A stretch of 47,942 bases of DNA from Bacteroidales bacterium UBA1217 (GCA_002309335.1 DBXH01000012.1:1-47942); one strand, 5' to 3'; shown: positions 8,515 through 17,168, counted from the first letter of the stretch. Program-made: numbers and translations. Notes: generated from the letters alone by a model not told the origin.

Positions 8515-9464
8515 TGAGCAAAGATAGAGTCGACAAATTCCTCAGCGTTGAAGACCTGCAGATCGGTCATCTGCTCGCCGAGTCCAATATAGCGGACGGG
8601 AATCTTGAACTGGTCACTAATACCGATGATTACGCCGCCTTTGGCCGTACCGTCCAACTTAGTGAGGGCTAGAGCGTTGACCTCGGTAGCTGCGGTAAAC
8701 TGTTTGGCCTGCTCTATGGCGTTCTGACCGGTGGAGGCGTCGAGTACAAGCAATACTTCGTGAGGAGCGTCGGGTATCAGCTTCTGCATCACTTTCTTGA
8801 TTTTCGATAGCTCGTTCATCAAGCCAATTTTATTGTGGAGGCGGCCGGCGGTGTCAATCAGTACGACGTCGGTGTCTTTTGAGATGGCCGACTGCAGCGT
8901 GTCGTATGCTACCGATGCGGGGTCGGCGTTCATACCCTGCGACACGATGGGCACACCCACACGCTCCGACCAGATGGTTAGCTGGTCGACTGCGGCGGCG
9001 CGGAAAGTGTCGGAAGCGCCGAGCATTACGTTCTTTCCGGCCTGTTTGAACTGGTAGGCGAGCTTGCCTATAGTGGTTGTTTTGCCCACGCCGTTCACGC
9101 CGACAACGAGAATAACGTATGGCTTTTTGGGCAACGGCGAGTTGAAATCGGTGAATTCGTCCTCGTGGTGCTGGTTCAGTAGTTCGGCGATTTCGGCTTT
9201 CAGTATGCCGTTAAGTTCGGAAATACCAATATATTTGTCGCGTTTTACACGTTCTTGAATGTTGCCGATAATTTTGAGTGTTGTATCAACGCCCACGTCC
9301 GACGAGATAAGAGTCTCTTCGAGGTTGTCCAATACTTCGTCGTCGACGGTAGATTTTCCAAGTATTGATTTAGAGAGTCTTGACAGAAAACTTTGTTTGG
9401 TTTTGTCAAGTCCTTTATTAAGAGTTTCTTTCTTTTCTTTGCTGAAAATAGAAAACAGTCCCAT
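8511..9464 (-). CDS. ftsY: Signal recognition particle receptor FtsY
   Basis: FtsY is the membrane-associated GTPase that receives the SRP-ribosome complex at the translocon. The 317-residue protein has a short N-terminal A-like region (MGLFSIFSKEKKETLNKG) followed by the NG domain. The P-loop is GVNGVGKTTTIGK, G3 is DTAGRLHNK and G4 is TKLDGTAKGG. The long acidic A domain of the E. coli protein is missing, as in most Bacteroidota. It lies downstream of rpmG-DUF4295 but is separated from them by a terminator and has its own -7 box. Confidence 0.97.
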   Translation of the reverse strand: MGLFSIFSKEKKETLNKGLDKTKQSFLSRLSKSILGKSTVDDEVLDNLEETLISSDVGVDTTLKIIGNIQERVKRDKYIGISELNGILKAEIAELLNQHHEDEFTDFNSPLPKKPYVILVVGVNGVGKTTTIGKLAYQFKQAGKNVMLGASDTFRAAAVDQLTIWSERVGVPIVSQGMNADPASVAYDTLQSAISKDTDVVLIDTAGRLHNKIGLMNELSKIKKVMQKLIPDAPHEVLLVLDASTGQNAIEQAKQFTAATEVNALALTKLDGTAKGGVIIGISDQFKIPVRYIGLGEQMTDLQVFNAEEFVDSIFAQ

Positions 9465-9513
9465 AGCGTTGGTTATTGTATGATGCTTATATTCAAGCGT
9501 GTGAAATAATTTG

Positions 9514-9521
9514 CAAAGATA
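9514..9521 (-). promoter_or_regulatory. -7 promoter box for ftsY-rimO
   Basis: TATCTTTG on the minus strand is a perfect TAnnTTTG box about 50 bp upstream of the ftsY ATG. A clear TTTG -33 box is not visible at the usual distance. Confidence 0.55.
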
Positions 9522-9585
9522 GAACTTTTTTTTTGAATAATTGTTAAATATTGAAAATATTTCTTTTAAGTATAGTTGAAGGCAT

Positions 9586-9610
9586 AAAAAAACCCCGCTT
9601 CGCAGCGAGG
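9586..9610 (-). terminator. Terminator after rpmG-DUF4295
   Basis: On the minus strand CCTCGCT pairs with AGCGGGG across a GCGA loop and is followed by seven T. It separates the small ribosomal operon from ftsY. Confidence 0.8.
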
Positions 9611-9646
9611 TAAAACAAAAGCGTATGAAAAAAATTTCTTATTATT

Positions 9647-9802
9647 TTATTTCTTTTTCAGATATTCCTGGACGTTGTCAGAGGGGACGATTTCCTCTTT
9701 GAAGACGTAAGCGTTGGTCTTGGGTGAGCGGACCATACGTATAACCTTTGCGAAACTTTTACCTGTGCTAGTTTTCAGTGTAGCAACAACTTTCTTTGCC
9801 AT
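9647..9802 (-). CDS. DUF4295 family small basic protein
   Basis: The 51-residue frame MAKKVVATLKTSTGKSFAKV...QEYLKKK is a Bacteroidota-specific small basic protein (DUF4295) regularly found between rpmG and ftsY. Its size, charge and position beside a ribosomal protein gene suggest a ribosome-associated role, but this is inference. The gap to rpmG is 16 nt, so they are co-transcribed, and a terminator follows. Confidence 0.9.
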   Translation of the reverse strand: MAKKVVATLKTSTGKSFAKVIRMVRSPKTNAYVFKEEIVPSDNVQEYLKKK

Positions 9803-9818
9803 AATCTAACTCCTCCTA

Positions 9819-10007
9819 TTATTTGATTTCTTTATGAACGGTTACTTTCTTGAGGAAGGGGTTGTATTTCTTCAACTCCAAGCGCTCGGGGGTGTTCTTT
9901 TTATTCTTAGTCGTGACGTAACGCGACATACCCGGCACACCACTGGTCTTTTGCTCAGTGCATTCAAGTATAACTTGTACTCTTGCGTCTTTATTTTTCT
10001 TTGCCAT
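9819..10007 (-). CDS. rpmG: 50S ribosomal protein L33
   Basis: The start is ATG 10007 (MAKKNKDARVQVILECTEQK), which gives 62 residues, typical of L33. A longer frame reading further upstream would run across the promoter and is rejected. There are no CxxC pairs, so this is the zinc-free form, while rpmF in the same window is the zinc form. In many Bacteroidota rpmB (L28) lies directly upstream; here that position is empty and hsp20 follows on the other strand. Confidence 0.97.
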   Translation of the reverse strand: MAKKNKDARVQVILECTEQKTSGVPGMSRYVTTKNKKNTPERLELKKYNPFLKKVTVHKEIK

Positions 10008-10028
10008 TTCTTTTCGTTTTTGGAGTTG

Positions 10029-10058
10029 CAAAAGTACTACTATTTTTTGAATACGCAA
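10029..10058 (-). promoter_or_regulatory. Promoter for rpmG-DUF4295
   Basis: On the minus strand a CTTG (10055-10058) precedes TACTTTTG (10029-10036) by 18 bp. The leader to ATG 10007 would be very short, about 15 nt. Confidence 0.6.
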
Positions 10059-10438
10059 GCACTTTTTTGTAAAATATTTTTAATGTAATGCTTTATAAGT
10101 TGAATATCAGTAAAATATATATCTATATTTCTTTGTAATTCCATTGCCTTTTTCCCTGTTATTTTGATTTAATACTCTCGTCTGTTTTCAAAATTCGAGT
10201 AAATATTTTTCTGTGTTTTGGATGCTTGGAATGGGTGAGGAAAATACTTTTACTGACAAAATGTCAGTATAAAATTTGCCAAAAAAGGCCAAAATCTGAC
10301 AAAATGTCAGTTTGTTATGATTGGCATCATTGTTGCTCCTATAGATGGTGAATCGCGAGTCGAGAAGTTCGAAAGAAAAAAGGCTCTGGGTTCGAAAAAA
10401 ATGAAAGTTTAACAATTAAAAAATAGGAGATTAAAACC
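10059..10438. other. Gene-free divergent control region between rpmG and hsp20
   Basis: No coding sequence is visible. The AT-rich stretch holds the rpmG promoter edge on the left and two perfect 15-bp palindromes in the middle. An AGGAGA ribosome-binding sequence stands 10 nt before the hsp20 ATG. I find no TAnnTTTG box for hsp20, which suggests another sigma factor or a nonstandard promoter. Confidence 0.6.
10253..10310. promoter_or_regulatory. Twin palindromic operator upstream of hsp20
   Basis: CTGACAAAATGTCAG occurs twice without a mismatch, at 10253-10267 and 10296-10310, with centres 43 bp apart (about four helical turns). An imperfect inverted repeat, TTTGCC-A6-GGCCAAA (10275-10293), lies between them. 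It is not the CIRCE or HAIR consensus. The arrangement suggests a dimeric regulator binding on one DNA face. Confidence 0.6.
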
Positions 10439-10882
10439 ATGTTAGTAGCAAGAAGAAACAATGATCTGATGAGCACAATGTTCAATGAACTTTTGGACTG
10501 GAACCGTTGGAACGGTCTGTGCAGCACTGAGGAGCACACGATGACTCCGAAGATGAACGTCAGCGAAAGCGAGAAAGATTACCGGCTGGAGGTTTGCATC
10601 CCTGGTATGAAGAAGGAAGACCTCAATCTGAGCGTCGATGCCGACAACAATCTTGTTATTGAGATGCAGCAGAAAGAGGAAAAGAAAGAGAACGACGAGA
10701 AACGTCACTTCCTGCGCAAGGAGTTCAGTACGATGCAGTTCAAGCAGATGCTGACCCTGCCCGAGAACGTTAAGAAAGACGGAATCAGCGCTAAGGTTGA
10801 GCACGGAATCCTGACTGTAACGCTGCCGAAGTTTACGACGGAAGAACAGAAGAAACTAGCCCAGACGATTACCATTGAATAA
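10439..10882 (+). CDS. Small heat shock protein, Hsp20/alpha-crystallin family
   Basis: The 147-residue protein has an alpha-crystallin domain at about residues 38-145: NVSESEKDYRLEVCIPGMKKEDLNLSVD, later KEFSTMQFKQMLTLPENV, and the family-typical AKVEHGILTVTLPK near the end. Such proteins form oligomers and hold unfolding proteins for ATP-dependent chaperones. The C-terminal IxI-like tail is TITIE. It stands alone, with twin palindromes upstream and its own terminator, so heat or stress control is likely. Confidence 0.93.
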   Translation: MLVARRNNDLMSTMFNELLDWNRWNGLCSTEEHTMTPKMNVSESEKDYRLEVCIPGMKKEDLNLSVDADNNLVIEMQQKEEKKENDEKRHFLRKEFSTMQFKQMLTLPENVKKDGISAKVEHGILTVTLPKFTTEEQKKLAQTITIE

Positions 10883-10910
10883 GCGAACAGATTATAAAAA
10901 GTAGAGAGTC

Positions 10911-10950
10911 GCGTGGGGCGCCCCGATCGGGATGCCCCACGCTTTTTTTT
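10911..10950 (+). terminator. Terminator of hsp20
   Basis: GCGTGGGGC (10911-10919) pairs perfectly with GCCCCACGC (10934-10942) and is followed by eight T. The loop itself contains CCCGATCGGG. Confidence 0.85.
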
Positions 10951-11028
10951 GTCTTCTTTTATGGCTGCAAGATGATTGTGGTTGATAAAAAAATTGGGTG
11001 TTGGTGTGTATAACTCAAGATTTATTCG

Positions 11029-11036
11029 TAAATTTG
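11029..11036 (+). promoter_or_regulatory. -7 box for the glycine-lipid operon
   Basis: TAAATTTG fits TAnnTTTG and lies 71 bp before the ATG at 11108. A matching TTTG at -33 is not obvious. Confidence 0.45.
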
Positions 11037-11107
11037 CATTACGTTTTATGGGCTCCTGTTTATAGGAATGATGAATAAATTATCGTGATATCAGTTATTT
11101 ATGTATA

Positions 11108-11944
11108 ATGGCAATGGATGAGAATGTTTCAAAACAATATATAGACCTTGAAAAGGTTCTGGCGGCAAAGGGTATTAAGGTGCCCAAGTTTGTGCTGCGA
11201 TTTTTGAACCGTTTGCTTCACGTTGAGGAAATCAATGAGGGCGTATATCTGGCTCGCGACAAGGAGGGGGTGGATTTTGCGAAGGCTATTATGCAGTATC
11301 TTGATATTACGGTCGAACTGGTGCATCCCGAGCGTCTGCCGGTGGATGGGTCTCCGATAATCATCGCCAATCATCCGCTGGGTGGTCCTGACGGTATGGC
11401 GCTGATAGGTGCGGTGGGTGATTTGAGACGTGATATTCTGTTTCCTGTCAATGACTTCTTGATGTATCTGCAACCGTTGAAGCCTGTGTTTGTGCCAATC
11501 GACAAGGTTCACGGCAATCGTGGAACGGCGGCAGGACTGGAAGCGGCCTTCGCGGGTCAGAATGCGCTGCTGTACTTTCCTGCGGGTCTTTGCTCGCGAC
11601 GAATCAAGGGCAAGATTGCCGACCTTGACTGGAAGCCGACGGTGGTGAAAAAGGCGGTACAGCACCAGCGAAACTTGATACCGGTATATATTGACGCCCG
11701 AAACAGAAGGCGGTTCTATACTATCGCTAACCTCCGCAAACGACTGGGTATCAAGTTTAACTTTGAGATGGCGTTGTTGCCTGGCGAGATGTTCGCACAG
11801 CGGGGCAAAACGTTCCGTATGACGGTAGGCAAGCCGATCCCGTATCAGACGTTTACCAGCGATGTGCCGGCAAAGGATTGGGCTGCGCGTCTGCACGATT
11901 ATGTGTATAGGCTTGCCGATGATGAAAATGCTGTTTTTGAATAA
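11108..11944 (+). CDS. glsA: Glycine-lipid O-acyltransferase (GlsA-like, PlsC superfamily)
   Basis: The 278-residue protein is a lysophospholipid-acyltransferase-type enzyme. The catalytic motif is seen as NHPLGGPDG at about residues 92-100, and the FPAG block at about 158 is typical of the superfamily. In Bacteroides GlsA adds the second acyl chain to N-acyl-3-hydroxy-acyl glycine, giving the diacylated glycine lipids of the envelope. The neighbouring gene is the matching GNAT-type N-acyltransferase, starting 17 nt downstream, which supports this assignment over a phosphatidic-acid enzyme. Acts at the inner membrane. Here the O-acyltransferase gene comes first. Confidence 0.82.
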   Translation: MAMDENVSKQYIDLEKVLAAKGIKVPKFVLRFLNRLLHVEEINEGVYLARDKEGVDFAKAIMQYLDITVELVHPERLPVDGSPIIIANHPLGGPDGMALIGAVGDLRRDILFPVNDFLMYLQPLKPVFVPIDKVHGNRGTAAGLEAAFAGQNALLYFPAGLCSRRIKGKIADLDWKPTVVKKAVQHQRNLIPVYIDARNRRRFYTIANLRKRLGIKFNFEMALLPGEMFAQRGKTFRMTVGKPIPYQTFTSDVPAKDWAARLHDYVYRLADDENAVFE

Positions 11945-11961
11945 TTTGAAGTGAAAACGAT

Positions 11962-13143
11962 ATGGATAAAGATTTGAGTTATATTATTCCTCCTGTGCCT
12001 CGCGAGTTGATAAAGGCTGAACTTTCGAACAAGAATTTTCTGCGTCACACCAACTATGGCGGCAAGGATATTTATGTGACTACGGCGCATCTGTCGCCAA
12101 ATATTATGCGTGAGATCGGTCGTCTGCGTGAGCTGTCGTTTGCCACCGAGGGCGGCGGAACGGGCAAGGAAGTGGATATCGATGAGTTTGACACTTTGCC
12201 TGAACCATACTGCTTTAAACAGTTGTTTGTGTGGGATGCTGAAAACGAGGCTATTGTTGGCGGCTACCGCTTTATTCACGGCAGCAATATGTTCAGGGCG
12301 GTTGACGGCTCTATCTATACTCCTACGGCTGAGTTGTTCCATTATACTGATGAGTTTATTGAGCAGTATCTTCCATATACTCTGGAACTTGGACGTTCGT
12401 TTGTGCAGCCGGAATATCAGCCGGGCAATAATCTGCGCAAGGGTATGTACTCGCTCGACAATCTGTGGGACGGTCTAGCTTCGATAGCTGTCGAGATTCC
12501 GGAAACGCATTATTATTTTGGTAAGATTACGATGTATCCGCAGATGGACCGCAAGGCTAAGGATATGATTCTCTATTTCTATCAAAAGCATTTCCCCGAC
12601 AAGGATGGTCTTGTGTGGCCTAACGAACCTCTGACAATTGAGACGGACTATAATGAACTTCACGAGTTGTTTTGTGGACGTAACTATAAGGAGGACTATC
12701 AGATCCTGCTCAAGTCGGTGCGCGCATTGGGCTCCTATGTGCCGCCGCTGGTGAATGCCTATATGAACCTCTCGTCGACGATGCGGTCGTTCGGAACGGC
12801 TTACAACCACGATTTCGGTGAGACTGACGAGACGGGTATCCTTGTTGCGTTGCGCGATATCTATCCGGAGAAACGTGCCCGCTATTTCGAGTCGTATGAT
12901 ACGCGAAACAGACATTTCGAGCGTCGCAAATTATTTAAAATCAATATGCGCCTGTTGCCTTGGTGGAAGAATGGCGACAATGAGCAACAGAACGACGACC
13001 TGATGAGCCTGCGTGAGCATAAGATAGCACGCGACCGCTCCAAGGCGGATACTTTGAGTGTCCCGTCGCAAAGCCGCCGTGCACGTCGAGTGAAACGTCG
13101 CGAACAACGTCGCGTGAACAGAAAGAACAAGCGTAATAACTAA
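11962..13143 (+). CDS. glsB: Glycine-lipid N-acyltransferase (GlsB-like, OlsB/hemolysin-type GNAT)
   Basis: The 393-residue protein contains an OlsB-type acyltransferase domain: RELSFATEGGGTGKEVDIDEFD, then LFVWDAENEAIVGGYRFIHG, and LELGRSFVQPEYQ. Family members acylate an amino acid amine with a 3-hydroxy-acyl chain from acyl-ACP; in Bacteroides GlsB makes N-acyl glycine (commendamide). The C-terminal 25 residues are extremely basic (RRARRVKRREQRRVNRKNKR), suggesting contact with the membrane surface or nucleic acid. It sits between glsA and engB with gaps of 17 and 5 nt, so the three are one operon. Confidence 0.82.
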   Translation: MDKDLSYIIPPVPRELIKAELSNKNFLRHTNYGGKDIYVTTAHLSPNIMREIGRLRELSFATEGGGTGKEVDIDEFDTLPEPYCFKQLFVWDAENEAIVGGYRFIHGSNMFRAVDGSIYTPTAELFHYTDEFIEQYLPYTLELGRSFVQPEYQPGNNLRKGMYSLDNLWDGLASIAVEIPETHYYFGKITMYPQMDRKAKDMILYFYQKHFPDKDGLVWPNEPLTIETDYNELHELFCGRNYKEDYQILLKSVRALGSYVPPLVNAYMNLSSTMRSFGTAYNHDFGETDETGILVALRDIYPEKRARYFESYDTRNRHFERRKLFKINMRLLPWWKNGDNEQQNDDLMSLREHKIARDRSKADTLSVPSQSRRARRVKRREQRRVNRKNKRNN

Positions 13144-13148
13144 TAGAT

Positions 13149-13751
13149 ATGGAAGTTAAGAGTGCGTCGTTTGTGGTCAGCAATTCGGATTACCGCAAGT
13201 GTCCGGATACGGGTAGGGCAGAGTATGCATTTATCGGCCGCTCCAATGTGGGCAAGTCGTCGCTAATCAATATGTTGACACGCAACAAGGGTCTGGCGAA
13301 GACAAGTGTGAAGCCTGGCAAAACGCAGCTGATAAACCACTTTATTATCAATAATGAGTGGTATTTGGTTGATTTGCCTGGATATGGCTATGCCCGCACA
13401 TCGAAAACGTCACGTGCCTCGTGGCAGAAAATGATAACCGACTATCTTGTCAACCGCGAGTCGTTGGTGAACACTTTCGTGCTTATAGATTCTAGAATTC
13501 CTCCGCAGAAGATAGACCTTGATTTTATCTCATTTATGGGTCGCAACGGGTTGCCGTTGTCAATCATCTTCACGAAGGTTGACAAGCAGAAACAGGGCGA
13601 GACGGCACGCAATGTCAATGCGTTCAAGAATGCTCTGCTCGAGGAATGGGAGGAACTTCCAATGATGTTCCTCACCTCGTCGGTTTCGGGCACGGGACGC
13701 GACAAGGTGCTTGGTTTTATAGAACAATGCAACGCCTCACTCTCCAATTAA
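13149..13751 (+). CDS. engB: Ribosome biogenesis GTPase YihA/YsxC (EngB)
   Basis: The 200-residue TRAFAC GTPase has G1 GRSNVGKSS at about residue 30, G3 DLPGYG at about 77 and G4 TKVD at about 140. EngB assists late assembly of the 50S subunit. The start ATG lies only 5 nt after the GlsB stop, so it is co-expressed with lipid synthesis genes, an unusual but plausible growth-linked pairing. Length is normal for the family. Confidence 0.96.
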   Translation: MEVKSASFVVSNSDYRKCPDTGRAEYAFIGRSNVGKSSLINMLTRNKGLAKTSVKPGKTQLINHFIINNEWYLVDLPGYGYARTSKTSRASWQKMITDYLVNRESLVNTFVLIDSRIPPQKIDLDFISFMGRNGLPLSIIFTKVDKQKQGETARNVNAFKNALLEEWEELPMMFLTSSVSGTGRDKVLGFIEQCNASLSN

Positions 13752-13832
13752 CACCATTATAACCGTATAACAAATTAAACCAATTTAACCCTTTCGATCC
13801 TTTTCAACCTTTTTAACCCTTTCAACCCTAAT

Positions 13833-15281
13833 ATGAAATTTAAAATACTTATAACGATATTATTATTGATGCCTTTGGCGGGCCGCACACAGAACAATGC
13901 CGCTCTTGGCAGGGCTGTGAGCGAATTGGCTAAAGAGGATGCTATGAAACACGCGACGCTGTCGGTGAGTGTCTATAATCTGGACAAGAAGTCGTCGGTT
14001 TATTCGTACAATGCCCAGCGTGCTGTCATTCCGGCATCGCTGACCAAGTTGTTCACTACTGCTCTGGGTTTTGAGAAACTGGGCAGCAATTTCCGTTTCC
14101 GGACCAAACTGGCATACGCAGGGCAGATTGATAAAGGTGGCACGTTGCGTGGCGATTTGTACATTATCGGCGGCGGTGACCCGCTGCTGGGCTCTTACCG
14201 CTACCGACAGACGGTGCCCGACAGTATTTTTGCAGCTTGGCACAAGGCTGTGGTAGCTGCAGGCATCAAGGCTATTGACGGTCGAGTGTTCTATGATGCC
14301 TCGATATTCGACAACCACCCGCTCCACGACAACTGGCAGTGGGGTGATGTGGGCAACTACTACGGCAGCGGCGTCAGCGGACTGAATTTCCATGAGAATA
14401 TGTTTTTCATCCATTTCACCCCTGGCGGCAAGATAGGCTATCCGGCTACAGTGTCGCGTATGGAACCGCGAGGGCTGAGCCTGCATATCATCAATGAGGT
14501 GACGACGGGAGCAGCACGCTCGGGCGACCAAGTGGTCGTATATGGCGAGCCGGGTTCGTCGATAAGGTCCTGTACCGGCACGGTGCCTATCGATGCCAAG
14601 AAGTTCTCGGTTAGAGCATCGATGCCCAAACCTGGTCAGGCCTGCGCCGATTTGTTTACGGTTTATCTGCGTTCACATAAGGTGTCGGTGTCGGGAGCGG
14701 CGTCGGAGTCGCTTAAAAAGCCTTCGAATTTGGTTAATCTGCTGGATTATACGTCGCCAACCTATTATGTTATTGCGCAGTATACAAATATGACATCGAA
14801 CAACACTTATGCCGAAGCTATTCATCGCTATCTGGGCTATAAATTGTATGGACTGGGAAGCAACGCCAACGGCACCAAGGCTGTAAGCGACTATATTCAG
14901 CGTCTGCGACTCGAGGCATCTGGAGTGAGCCTCGAGGATGGCTGTGGATTGTCGGTGCGTAACCGTGTAACGGCTGATTTTGTTTGCCGCTTCCTGATGG
15001 AGGTTTCGAAGACTAACTACTTTAACGACTATCTTAAATCGCTCGCTTTGGCAGGTGAGAGTGGCACGGTGAAGAATATGCTTACGGGATTGCCTTCGAA
15101 CGTTACGGTGAGGATGAAGACGGGGTCGATGACAGGTGTGCGTGCCTATGCGGGCTATATCACCAACGCCAAGGGTGAACGGCTGTGCTTCTCGGTTATC
15201 GCCAACGACTTTGACTGCAGCGGTAGCCAGATGCGCACCAAACTGGAAAAGATAATAATGAAGATTGCGACGATGGAATAG
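13833..15281 (+). CDS. dacB: D-alanyl-D-alanine carboxypeptidase/endopeptidase, PBP4 (S13) family
   Basis: The 482-residue protein has a signal peptide (MKFKILITILLLMPLAGRTQ), placing it in the periplasm. The three penicillin-binding motifs of the S13 family are present: SLTK at about residue 69, SNN (TSNNTYAE) in the middle and KTGSMTG near the C-terminus. The enzyme trims peptidoglycan stem peptides and can cleave cross-links. An 81-bp gap rich in AACCCTTT-like units separates it from engB. It is the last normal-composition gene before an AT-rich insert. Confidence 0.94.
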   Translation: MKFKILITILLLMPLAGRTQNNAALGRAVSELAKEDAMKHATLSVSVYNLDKKSSVYSYNAQRAVIPASLTKLFTTALGFEKLGSNFRFRTKLAYAGQIDKGGTLRGDLYIIGGGDPLLGSYRYRQTVPDSIFAAWHKAVVAAGIKAIDGRVFYDASIFDNHPLHDNWQWGDVGNYYGSGVSGLNFHENMFFIHFTPGGKIGYPATVSRMEPRGLSLHIINEVTTGAARSGDQVVVYGEPGSSIRSCTGTVPIDAKKFSVRASMPKPGQACADLFTVYLRSHKVSVSGAASESLKKPSNLVNLLDYTSPTYYVIAQYTNMTSNNTYAEAIHRYLGYKLYGLGSNANGTKAVSDYIQRLRLEASGVSLEDGCGLSVRNRVTADFVCRFLMEVSKTNYFNDYLKSLALAGESGTVKNMLTGLPSNVTVRMKTGSMTGVRAYAGYITNAKGERLCFSVIANDFDCSGSQMRTKLEKIIMKIATME

Positions 15282-15344
15282 GGGCGAGGTAAACTTGCGT
15301 GATTATTTGAATAAGGTATTTTTATAAAACTTAAAAAATATATA

Positions 15345-15905
15345 ATGAAATCTAAAATTAAAACTTTTTCAAGAAATGGCATAATGATGCTTTCTTTTCT
15401 TGTTCTAACTTGTTGCGTTTCTAATAAGAATGTTCATCACTATGATGTGGATCTTGTAAAGCCTAATATGGGTGCAATAACGACTCCTATTGTTATGGAA
15501 TTGGATGATGTTTCAATGAATAAAATATGTGATACGGTTTCATTCGATATTAAAACGTCAACTGATAAATATGCTAATTATAGACAAGATCATCCCGTCC
15601 GGACGTATCCTCAAAACAATGTCGCTGATTTTTTGTCAATAGAAAAGCTACAAAAATATGAAAAGATTGCCTTGGATCAAACAATTATAAAACACAAATG
15701 TGATGTCCTGATTAATCTTAAATTTGATTTGTTTGTCAGTTCGGATAACACACATTTGAATGTTGTTGTTGTGGGATATCCTGCTAATTATAAAAAAATA
15801 CGTACTGCTACTGAAAATGATGTCTGGATGCTAAATTTTATGGGACAAGGCATTTATGAAAAATATAACAATATTTCAATTGATACGTTGAAGTATAAAT
15901 ATTGA
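15345..15905 (+). CDS. Hypothetical lipoprotein, 186 residues
   Basis: The N-terminus has a hydrophobic stretch ending in LTCC, a plausible lipobox, so the protein is probably a lipoprotein. The rest is not recognised; it contains alternating beta-like segments (VLINLKFDLFVSSDNTHLNVVVVGYPANY). The codon use is much more AT-rich than dacB and mreB. The downstream gene begins 15 nt after the stop in the same reading frame, separated only by TGA and a short linker. I infer recent acquisition, with unknown function. Confidence 0.75.
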   Translation: MKSKIKTFSRNGIMMLSFLVLTCCVSNKNVHHYDVDLVKPNMGAITTPIVMELDDVSMNKICDTVSFDIKTSTDKYANYRQDHPVRTYPQNNVADFLSIEKLQKYEKIALDQTIIKHKCDVLINLKFDLFVSSDNTHLNVVVVGYPANYKKIRTATENDVWMLNFMGQGIYEKYNNISIDTLKYKY

Positions 15906-15920
15906 AATTGTTTACTTTCT

Positions 15921-17168
15921 GTGGGAAAGAGGGCTAGACATATTTGGACTCGCGAAGAGTGCTGCAGTTTGGCAAAAAAATACAAGTGTAGTTCTGATTT
16001 TAAGAAAATAGAACCTCGTGCGTATAAAGCCGCTCAGAAATATGGGTGGTTGAAAGACTATGTATGGTTTATTCCACACTATCACGCTATTAAATGGACA
16101 TATGAAACGTGCTATTCTGAAGCACAAAAGTACTCTAGTCGGATTGATTTTGAAAATGGTAACGAAAGTGCATATAAGAGAGCTTTGAAGTCGGGTTGGC
16201 TTGACGATTATTCTTGGATGATTTTACAGCAAAAACCAAAAGGATACTGGGAAAACTTGGATAATGTAAAAGAAGAGGCTTCAAAGTATAAAAGCAGAGT
16301 TGAATTATATAGGAATAATCAAAAAGTATATGAAACGGCTCGTAAAAATGGATGGTTAAAGTTGTTGTATCCGTCAAAAAGTGACCCGTTGGCAAAAATA
16401 AGATGTGTTTATTCTTATGAATTCTTAGATTTTAATGCAGTATATGTGGGGCTTACTGTGGATAAAGAGAGAAGACATCTCCAACACAAGGGAGAATTTG
16501 GCTCCAAAATAAAGTCTGCTGTGCTTGATTTCGTACGAGATAAAAATATACCTGTTCCAGATCCGATATATTGGTTTGAAAATTGTACTATGGAAGAAAG
16601 TAAAATAAGAGAAAAAGAGGTGCTGGATATGTATATTGAAGATGGATGGAATATATTAAATAAGGCAAAGACGGGAATAAATCACAGTTCATTAGGGTCT
16701 TCAGAATATAAATGGACAAAAATAAGGTGCTATAATGAGGCTCTAAAATATTATACTAGAACAGGGTTTGCAAGAAAAGCATCTTCAGCATATGTAAAAG
16801 CAAAGAAAAGTGGTTGGATAGATGATTATTTTTGGTTAAAAGAGGATAATCATAAAAAATGGACTAGAAATACTTGTTATAAAGAGGCAAAGAAATATAG
16901 AACAAAGGGAGACTTCTGTTCGGGAAGTCATTCAGCATATCAAACTGCCAGTAAAAACAAATGGTTGGATGATTATTTCTGGTTTGTAAAAGTAAAACCT
17001 AAACATCCTCCTCGTAAGTGGTGGTACGATAGTTGTAAAGAAGAGGCTATGAAATATAAAACCAGAGGTGAGTTTGCTGTTAAATCGAAAGGTGCATATG
17101 ATGTCTCAAGAAAGAATGGCTGGTTAGACGAATTTTACCCTGAGAAACATAAAAACCAGTTTTTTTAG
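15921..17168 (+). CDS. GIY-YIG nuclease-like protein flanked by three short repeats on each side
   Basis: The start is GTG 15921; no ATG is available between the previous stop and the first repeat. The 415-residue protein has three repeats of about 50 residues before and three after a central domain. Each repeat reads roughly W-x3-C-x2-EA-x-KY-x-R-x-F, then AY-x2-A-x-K-x-GWLDDY-x-W. The central domain (about residues 155-250: VYSYEF...AVYVGLT...R...H, ENC...ESKIREKEVL) resembles GIY-YIG endonuclease folds. Such repeats are seen beside homing-type nucleases and probably bind DNA. AT-rich codon use suggests transfer. Natural role unknown: mobile endonuclease or defence nuclease are both possible. 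Confidence 0.75.
   Translation: MGKRARHIWTREECCSLAKKYKCSSDFKKIEPRAYKAAQKYGWLKDYVWFIPHYHAIKWTYETCYSEAQKYSSRIDFENGNESAYKRALKSGWLDDYSWMILQQKPKGYWENLDNVKEEASKYKSRVELYRNNQKVYETARKNGWLKLLYPSKSDPLAKIRCVYSYEFLDFNAVYVGLTVDKERRHLQHKGEFGSKIKSAVLDFVRDKNIPVPDPIYWFENCTMEESKIREKEVLDMYIEDGWNILNKAKTGINHSSLGSSEYKWTKIRCYNEALKYYTRTGFARKASSAYVKAKKSGWIDDYFWLKEDNHKKWTRNTCYKEAKKYRTKGDFCSGSHSAYQTASKNKWLDDYFWFVKVKPKHPPRKWWYDSCKEEAMKYKTRGEFAVKSKGAYDVSRKNGWLDEFYPEKHKNQFF

Noticed and set aside
10253..10310. CIRCE or HAIR heat-shock operator
   Set aside because: The arms (CTGAC/GTCAG) match neither consensus; only the general idea of a palindromic operator is kept.
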